Shown here piece by piece: positions 58,311-64,000 of a stretch of DNA of 64,000 bases. How positions within the stretch are numbered: position 1 is the stretch's first letter; each line of letters starts with the position of its first letter. The position numbers and the translations under genes were made by a program. Origin of the DNA: Vallitalea guaymasensis (GTDB taxonomy: Bacteria; Bacillota; Clostridia; Lachnospirales; Vallitaleaceae); NCBI RefSeq assembly GCF_018141425.1, contig NZ_CP058561.1, positions 5,332,001-5,396,000 of the forward strand, read 5' to 3'. Below the pieces are notes generated by a model. It searched no databases, had not been told where the DNA came from, and worked only from the letters and a program-made list of their open reading frames with translations.

Positions 58311-59513
58311 TTATTTAGATTCTTCAAGGTACATAGTTGGTAAAGCAGCATATACAGCAGCACATCTAACTAAATCAGCTTTCCAAGTTTTTTCATTAGG
58401 TGCATGAGCTTCCTCTTCTTTACCTGGTCCGAATCCTATACATGGAATATTGTATCTACCCATTATGGAAACTCCATTTGTAGAAAATGTCCATTTATCA
58501 ACTTTTGGTTTACCAAACATTCCTTCATAAGCTTTTACCATTGCCTTTGTAGGAGAAGCATCTTCTGGTATTACCCATGTAGGAAAATAACAGTCTGTTG
58601 GATAAGTAAGATCAGTCCAGCTTGGTCTAGTATATTTATACATAATTACCACAGCTTCATACTCTTTTACTTTTGATAACTGTCTAATTTCATCTAGAGC
58701 TGATTCGTAGGTTTCTCCATCTGTCAAACGTCTATCTATAGATATGGCACACATATCTGCAACTGCACATCTTGATGGAGAATTAAAAAAGATTTCTGAT
58801 ACAGCAAGAGTTCCCTTTCCTAGAAATTCATCATAATGCAATCTTTCATTAAGTCCTTTTACTTCTTCTATAATCTCAGCCATTTTGTATATTGCATTAT
58901 CTCCACGTTCTGGAGCTGAACCATGACAAGATACACCCTTAACTTCTACACGAATTTCCATTCGTCCTCTATGTCCTCTATAGATATTACCGTTAGTTGG
59001 TTCAGTAATTACAACAAATTCAGGTTTCATCTTGTCTTCATTGATTATGTACTGCCAGCACAATCCATCGCAGTCCTCTTCTTGCACTGTTCCAGTTACC
59101 AATACTTTGTATTTATCATCTATCAATCCTAGATCTTTCATGATCTTAGCACCATAAACACTAGATACTATCCCGCCTAATTGATCTGAAGAACCTCTGC
59201 CACCTATTTCTTCATCATTTTCATAACCTTCATAAGGGTCAAAATTCCAATTGCTCATTTCACCAAGTCCTACAGTATCTATATGTGCATCATAAGCAAT
59301 CAAAGTTTCTCCACTACCCATAAATCCAAGAATATTACCCATTTTATCAATTCTAACTTCCTCGAATCCAACAGCTTTCATCTCTTTTTCAATACGTTTG
59401 ATAACCTTCTCTTCCCGACAACTTTCGCCAGGTATTGCAATCAAATCCCTTAAAAATCTAGTCATCTGTTTTTCATACTCATTAGCTTTCTTTTTTACCT
59501 CATTAAAATCCAT
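58311..59513 (-). CDS. ygeY: YgeY family M20 hydrolase of purine clusters
   Basis: About 400 residues, M20 metallopeptidase fold: [23 protein letters not shown] (bridging Asp), [11 protein letters not shown] (Glu pair), RGHRGRMEI, and a final EEEAHAPNE. The ATG at 59513 has GAGGAGG nine bases upstream; an earlier ATG at 59558 would swallow it. YgeY is annotated as selenium-metabolism-linked because it co-occurs with YgfK and the selenium-dependent hydroxylase. Hydrolysis of an amide intermediate is inferred. Confidence 0.93.
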   Translation of the reverse strand: MDFNEVKKKANEYEKQMTRFLRDLIAIPGESCREEKVIKRIEKEMKAVGFEEVRIDKMGNILGFMGSGETLIAYDAHIDTVGLGEMSNWNFDPYEGYENDEEIGGRGSSDQLGGIVSSVYGAKIMKDLGLIDDKYKVLVTGTVQEEDCDGLCWQYIINEDKMKPEFVVITEPTNGNIYRGHRGRMEIRVEVKGVSCHGSAPERGDNAIYKMAEIIEEVKGLNERLHYDEFLGKGTLAVSEIFFNSPSRCAVADMCAISIDRRLTDGETYESALDEIRQLSKVKEYEAVVIMYKYTRPSWTDLTYPTDCYFPTWVIPEDASPTKAMVKAYEGMFGKPKVDKWTFSTNGVSIMGRYNIPCIGFGPGKEEEAHAPNEKTWKADLVRCAAVYAALPTMYLEESK

Positions 59514-59586
59514 TAATAAAAACCTCCTCAAGTTTAAATTTATTTGATTAATTCTCAAAATATTTTACTGAGATTAATTATAGTGA

Positions 59587-60222
59587 TTATCTTTTAACAT
59601 CTATGTAATTATATATACTGTATTTTGATATCCCAAAATATTTTGATATCTTATCACCTGACTTTGTTATTAGAAAAGCACCAGCATCATTTAAGTATTG
59701 AATGGACTTTATCTTATCCTCTTTACTCATTAATGCCACAGGTTTCCCAATCAACTTAACTGATTGTTCAATTAAGTTATCTAATAAATCATTTACATTC
59801 TGCGGAATCTCTTCTACTTCTTTTTTCTCTTCCTTTGATTCGAGTAAACTTTTTATGGAGTTTTCTGCAATAGTAAGTTCTGTAATATCATAGTTAATAC
59901 AAAAGATTCCTATAGGCTCATCATCTTCATCTCTGATATATATACTGCTTGATTTTAATATTCTTCCGTCATGACTTTTTGTTAAATAACCTATAGAATC
60001 TTCTAATTTGTCTTCTTCGTTAGTTATTGTGTCTAGTACTATATGGGATGCACCATCTCCAATTTTCCTGTTGGTAACGTGACCATTTTCAATCTCTATA
60101 ATGGTCTTTTGTAAGGTATCGGATTTCAAATCATGTATGACTACTTCACAATTCTTTCCGAAGTGATGCACTATGCCTTTAGCCAGCCGTTTTAAAAAAT
60201 CCAAATTAACATTATTATCCAT
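59587..60222 (-). CDS. YheO-type PAS/HTH transcriptional regulator
   Basis: A 211-residue protein. The N-terminal PAS-like (YheO) domain (about 1-120) has KGIVHHFGKNCEVVIHDLK, and the C-terminal HTH_22 type helix-turn-helix ends with ISKYFGISKYSIYNYID. A charged linker lies at about 125-140. It is divergent from ssnA-ygfK and upstream of ygeY, so it most likely controls the purine cluster in response to a small ligand. GAAAGG precedes the ATG. Confidence 0.88.
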   Translation of the reverse strand: MDNNVNLDFLKRLAKGIVHHFGKNCEVVIHDLKSDTLQKTIIEIENGHVTNRKIGDGASHIVLDTITNEEDKLEDSIGYLTKSHDGRILKSSSIYIRDEDDEPIGIFCINYDITELTIAENSIKSLLESKEEKKEVEEIPQNVNDLLDNLIEQSVKLIGKPVALMSKEDKIKSIQYLNDAGAFLITKSGDKISKYFGISKYSIYNYIDVKR

Positions 60223-60605
60223 TACAAAATCCTTTCAAAAGTTACTTTATTTTATTGGTTATCATGATTTATTATTTTTATAATTTTAGTATATCACCAT
60301 AAATTTAATTATTCAATGATTTTTGCAAAAATATTTTTATTTTACAAAAATATTTTTAATTTCTTTGACTTTTGCTACTATTGGTGGTAGTCTGTTAATA
60401 TAATATTACTCACATATACATTATATATTTTATAGATAGTTAGCTAATATATAAGTATTATGTCACATATTATATATTTAATATAATTAGTTATTTCATA
60501 TGATTTAATTAATATAATTTAATAACTAACATGATAAGTATTATATTATTAAGTCATATTCTAAATAATCTTAATATAATTAATGGTATTATAAGGAGGG
60601 TTTAT
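60223..60605. promoter_or_regulatory. Divergent control region of the purine cluster
   Basis: About 380 bases of AT-rich DNA between the regulator gene and ssnA. Two copies of AAAAATATTTTT, at 60327-60338 and 60346-60357, 19 bp apart, are the most regular element. No clear -35/-10 pair could be fixed at this composition. An in-frame upward extension of ssnA into this region has no ribosome binding site. Confidence 0.45.
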
Positions 60606-61934
60606 ATGATTTTATTGGGTAATGGGAAATTGATAACCAGAGATGGTGATAATCCATTTATTGAAGATGGCTGTCTATGTGTGAAAGATAATCTTATCTA
60701 CGATTTGGGAACCACTAAAGATATGAGAGAAAAATATCCAAATGAAGAATTTATTGATGCAAATCAAGGATTGATTATGCCAGGTCTTATTAATACACAT
60801 CATCATATCTATAGTTCTTTTGCTAGAGGGTTATCCTTGAAAGGTTATCATCCTAAAAAGTTTTCAGATATTCTAGAAGGTATGTGGTGGAAAATTGATA
60901 AACATCTGACCCTGGAAGATGTTAAGTATAGTGCTTATGTAACTTATATAGATTGTATCAAGAATGGTGTAACAACTGTATTTGATCATCATGCAAGCTA
61001 TGGTGCGACAACTGGAAGTTTATTTGAGATATCAGGTGTGGCACATGAATTAGGATTACGTACTTGTCTTTGCTATGAGGTATCAGATAGAAATGGCAAA
61101 AATGAAATGGTTCAAGCAGTTAAAGAGAATATTAATTTTATTAACTCTGCAAAACAAGATACCAGCAATATGCAAAAAGGTATGATGGGATTACATGCTT
61201 CATTTACTCTTTCCAATGAAACTCTATACTATATAGCAGAGAATATGCCAGCTGATACAGGATATCATATCCATCTAGCAGAAGGTATCGAAGATCTGTA
61301 TGATTCTTTGAATAAACACAATAAACGTGTGGTCAACCGTTTATATGATATGAATATACTTGGTTCAAAAACTCTTGCCATTCATTGTATTCATATAAAT
61401 CCATTGGAGATGGACATTCTGAAAGAAACTGAAACCATGGTTGTTCACAATCCTGAGTCCAATATGGGTAATGCTGTTGGTTGTACTCCTATATTAAAAA
61501 TAATGGATAAAGATATTGTTCTTGGACTTGGGACAGATGGTTATACCAGTGATATGCTGGAATCCATGAAAGTAGCTAACATTTTACATAAACATCATAA
61601 TAACAATCCTTCTGTAGCATGGGCAGAAGTTCCCAAGATGTTATTTGATAATAATTCAGAAATAGCTAATCGTTTTTATGAAAAACCACTGGGAATACTT
61701 AAAAAAGATTCATATGCTGATGTAATCGTATTAGACTATGACCCATTCACCCCACTTGATGAAAATAATGTCAATAGCCATATCCTATTTGGCATGAATG
61801 GTCGTAACGTAAAAACAACTATGATAAATGGTAAGTTACTGATGAAAGATAGAGAACTTCTAAATATAGATGAAGCTAGTATATTTGCAAAAGCAAGAGA
61901 ACTGTCAACAGATTTATGGAAAAAATTTTATTAG
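60606..61934 (+). CDS. ssnA: SsnA-type putative aminohydrolase
   Basis: A 442-residue amidohydrolase of the SsnA branch: MPGLINTHHHIYSSFARG, VFDHHAS, IHLAEGIEDLYDS, AIHCIHIN, and GLGTDGYTSDMLESMKVA. The start at 60606 follows AAGGAGGG; an ATG at 60531 in the same frame has no site. SsnA accompanies ygfK and ygeW in anaerobic purine clusters and is thought to deaminate or hydrolyse a ring intermediate. ygfK follows after 11 bases. Confidence 0.93.
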   Translation: MILLGNGKLITRDGDNPFIEDGCLCVKDNLIYDLGTTKDMREKYPNEEFIDANQGLIMPGLINTHHHIYSSFARGLSLKGYHPKKFSDILEGMWWKIDKHLTLEDVKYSAYVTYIDCIKNGVTTVFDHHASYGATTGSLFEISGVAHELGLRTCLCYEVSDRNGKNEMVQAVKENINFINSAKQDTSNMQKGMMGLHASFTLSNETLYYIAENMPADTGYHIHLAEGIEDLYDSLNKHNKRVVNRLYDMNILGSKTLAIHCIHINPLEMDILKETETMVVHNPESNMGNAVGCTPILKIMDKDIVLGLGTDGYTSDMLESMKVANILHKHHNNNPSVAWAEVPKMLFDNNSEIANRFYEKPLGILKKDSYADVIVLDYDPFTPLDENNVNSHILFGMNGRNVKTTMINGKLLMKDRELLNIDEASIFAKARELSTDLWKKFY

Positions 61935-61945
61935 GGGTGTGAAAA

Positions 61946-64000
61946 ATGAGCGATAGAATGTATCCTATTCCATTTGAGAATATTATAGAATGGATAATAG
62001 ATGAATATAGTAGATTGGGAACAATATTTGGAGTAAGAAAATTTGTACATATTGATAGTAAAGATAAAATTGATTTATTTGGTGAACATATGGAAGTTCC
62101 TTTTGGTCCAGCTGCAGGTCCACATACTCAACTTACACAAAATATTATTGCTTCATATGTAGCTGGATGCAGATTTTTTGAATTAAAAACTGTACAGACC
62201 TTAGATGGTGAAGATTTATGTGTAAATAAACCCTGTATTAATGCAAGAGATGAAGGTTATAACGTTGAGTGGTCAACAGAGCTAACAGTAGAACAAGCCT
62301 TAGAAGAATATGTTAAAGCGTGGTTTATTCTTAAGTTGTTATCAAAAGAATATGGCTTCGGTGATGAAAACGGCTTTATCTTCAATATGAGTGTAGGATA
62401 TGATTTTGAAGGTATATCTTCTCCTAAAATTGATGCTTTCATTGAAGGTTTGAAAGACGCTTCTTCCTCTCCTATTTGGCTCCAATGTAAAGAATATACT
62501 TTAAAAAATATAAATAGATTCAAAAATATAGATAAGGAATTTGTTCAAAATATCTCCCCTAATATATGTACTTCCATTACTTTATCAACCCTTCACGGAT
62601 GTCCTCCTGAAGAAATAGAACGTATAGCTTCATATCTATTGGAAGAAAAGCATTTGAATACTTTTGTAAAATGTAATCCTACTCTACTTGGTTATGATTA
62701 TGCGCGTAAAACTCTAGATGAAATGGGTTATGATTATTTAGTATTTGATGATTTTCATTTTAAGGATGATTTACAATATGAAGATGCTGTACCAATGATT
62801 AAACGTCTATTACAAATGGCTACTAAGAACAACTTGACTTTTGGAGTTAAGCTAACTAATACTTTTCCAGTAAAAATAGCTCATGATGAACTCCCTGGTG
62901 AAGAAATGTATATGTCAGGACGTTCATTATATCCTCTTTCAATAGCTCTTGCCTACAAATTAGCGGAATCTTTCAACGGTAACCTTAAGATTTCTTACTC
63001 TGGTGGTGCTGATGCATATAACATAGATAAAATTGCTGAAGCAGGAATATGGCCAATAACTATTGCTACTACCCTACTAAAGAATGGTGGATATGAACGC
63101 TGTATACAATTAGCTGATAAATTAAGAAATCTAAACCCTGATAATTACGCTAGAATCAGTCCATCAGCTATAAAAGAATTAAAAGAAAATGCTGTAATTG
63201 ATCCTTATTATAGAAAGCCAATAAAACCTTTACATAATAATAAAATCAATAAAAAAGTTCCTCTAGTTGATTGTTTTATATCTCCTTGTAAATTAGGCTG
63301 TCCCATTAACCAAGAAATACCTACTTATATTAATCTAATGGGTAAAGGCAAATACAAAGATGCACTAAAAGTAATCATTGATAGAAATCCTCTTCCCTTC
63401 ATAACTGGTACTATATGCAGTCATCCATGTACAACTAAATGTACCCGTAATTTTTATGAAGAATACATTAAGATACGTGACGTGAAATTGGAAGCGGCAA
63501 AAGCAGCATATAATGATATTATGAATGAGTTAAGTTCACCTATTACAAAGTCTCATACAAAAGTAGCCGTAATAGGAGGAGGTCCAGCAGGATTGGCAGC
63601 AGGATATTTTCTTGGTAGATGTGGCATGAATGTAACTATATTCGAAAAAAGAAAATCCCTAGGTGGTATTGTAAAACACGTAATACCAGAATTCAGAATA
63701 TCATCAGATTCCATCCAAAAAGATATTGAACTTATTAAGAAAATGGGTATTGAAGTAAAATTAGACCATGAACAAAATAATATTGAAGAATTGAAAGAAA
63801 AAGGATATAAATATATATTACTAGCTGTTGGTGCTTGGAATCCTGTAAATCTAAGATTAGAAAACGGGAATCCTATTGATGCACTAGATTTTCTAGAGAA
63901 CATAAAAAATGGAAACAAAGAATATGAATTAGGTAAAGATGTCGTTGTAATTGGTGGAGGTAACACCGCTATGGATACAGCAAGAGCTGCAAAAAGAGTT
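61946..64000 (+). CDS. ygfK: YgfK, putative selenate reductase subunit / purine-cluster oxidoreductase, 3' truncated by window edge
   Basis: 685 codons are visible, with no stop before the edge. The N-terminal half resembles the dihydropyrimidine dehydrogenase / dihydroorotate dehydrogenase barrel (FGPAAGPHTQLTQNI, TLSTLHGCPPEEIE, KISYSGGADAYNI). A GltD-type iron-sulfur region follows, with CKLGCPINQEIP and CSHPCTTKC, and then an FAD-binding fold VAVIGGGPAGLAAGYFLG and a second nucleotide fold VVVIGGGNTAMDTA. This is the YgfK order. In purine clusters the enzyme is thought to reduce a purine or pyrimidine-like ring; the selenate reductase name is historical. AGGGGTG precedes the ATG. Confidence 0.95.
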   Translation, partial: MSDRMYPIPFENIIEWIIDEYSRLGTIFGVRKFVHIDSKDKIDLFGEHMEVPFGPAAGPHTQLTQNIIASYVAGCRFFELKTVQTLDGEDLCVNKPCINARDEGYNVEWSTELTVEQALEEYVKAWFILKLLSKEYGFGDENGFIFNMSVGYDFEGISSPKIDAFIEGLKDASSSPIWLQCKEYTLKNINRFKNIDKEFVQNISPNICTSITLSTLHGCPPEEIERIASYLLEEKHLNTFVKCNPTLLGYDYARKTLDEMGYDYLVFDDFHFKDDLQYEDAVPMIKRLLQMATKNNLTFGVKLTNTFPVKIAHDELPGEEMYMSGRSLYPLSIALAYKLAESFNGNLKISYSGGADAYNIDKIAEAGIWPITIATTLLKNGGYERCIQLADKLRNLNPDNYARISPSAIKELKENAVIDPYYRKPIKPLHNNKINKKVPLVDCFISPCKLGCPINQEIPTYINLMGKGKYKDALKVIIDRNPLPFITGTICSHPCTTKCTRNFYEEYIKIRDVKLEAAKAAYNDIMNELSSPITKSHTKVAVIGGGPAGLAAGYFLGRCGMNVTIFEKRKSLGGIVKHVIPEFRISSDSIQKDIELIKKMGIEVKLDHEQNNIEELKEKGYKYILLAVGAWNPVNLRLENGNPIDALDFLENIKNGNKEYELGKDVVVIGGGNTAMDTARAAKRV

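Noticed and set aside
63553-63966. Minus-strand ORF of 137 codons inside ygfK
   Set aside because: It is antisense to the conserved FAD-binding region of ygfK and has no ribosome binding site.

Overview
The window is AT-rich chromosomal DNA (roughly 30% GC by eye) from an anaerobic, low-GC Firmicute of the Clostridia type. This is inferred from gene order (rplU-prp-rpmA, obg-yhbY, TIGR03960-TIGR03936-rng), the Prp-processed form of L27, Bacillus-type LexA boxes, AGGAGG ribosome binding sites and the anaerobic purine gene set. The species cannot be named from sequence alone; a Vallitalea/Lachnospirales-like organism would fit. I see no prophage, insertion sequence or CRISPR array.

Layout. 1-1352: the 3' part of a family 43 glycosidase with higher GC than its surroundings, a doubtful small ORF and a terminator. 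1353-4994: after an extremely AT-rich gap come a TtcA-like tRNA thiolase, a Xer-type recombinase, and a divergent SOS pair (LysM protein / lexA) sharing three LexA boxes. 5032-16591, mostly minus strand: the conserved core of translation and ribosome assembly genes (a YqeK-RsfS fusion, nadD, yhbY, obg, rpmA-prp-rplU with a leader, rng, TIGR03936, TIGR03960). Inserted in it are a secreted protein with an SNase-like domain and six ComEA-type HhH motifs, and a plus-strand UPF0173 hydrolase. 16648-23472: asnB, tyrS, a secreted GH20 hexosaminidase with two CBM32 modules, and a TSUP transporter. 23564-38773, minus strand: dipeptidase, UPF0210/UPF0237 pair, walJ-like hydrolase, diguanylate cyclase, FtsA-like ATPase, oligopeptide-binding lipoprotein, coaE, polA, and an ECF sigma / anti-sigma pair. 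39037-45987: tRNA-Leu(CAA) and three poorly characterised exported proteins.

46131-64000 is one functional block, a purine and hydantoin catabolism cluster. Transcribed leftward are a YheO-type PAS/HTH regulator, ygeY, ygeW, a three-subunit molybdenum hydroxylase (Mo, FAD and 2Fe-2S subunits), a fold-type-II PLP enzyme, a dihydropyrimidinase, adenine deaminase, a threonine-synthase-like PLP enzyme and guanine deaminase. Divergent are ssnA and ygfK, the latter running off the right edge. The deaminases would feed adenine and guanine into hypoxanthine and xanthine, which the hydroxylase would oxidise. The remaining genes would open the ring and recover nitrogen and carbamoyl groups. The two PLP enzymes stand where the usual ygeX (diaminopropionate ammonia-lyase) would be expected.

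Most worth a second look: the long imperfect palindrome between the Mo and FAD subunit genes, the ygeX-less purine cluster, the YqeK-RsfS fusion with an internal ribosome binding site, the nuclease-dead SNase/HhH protein, and the duplicated linker of the anti-sigma factor.
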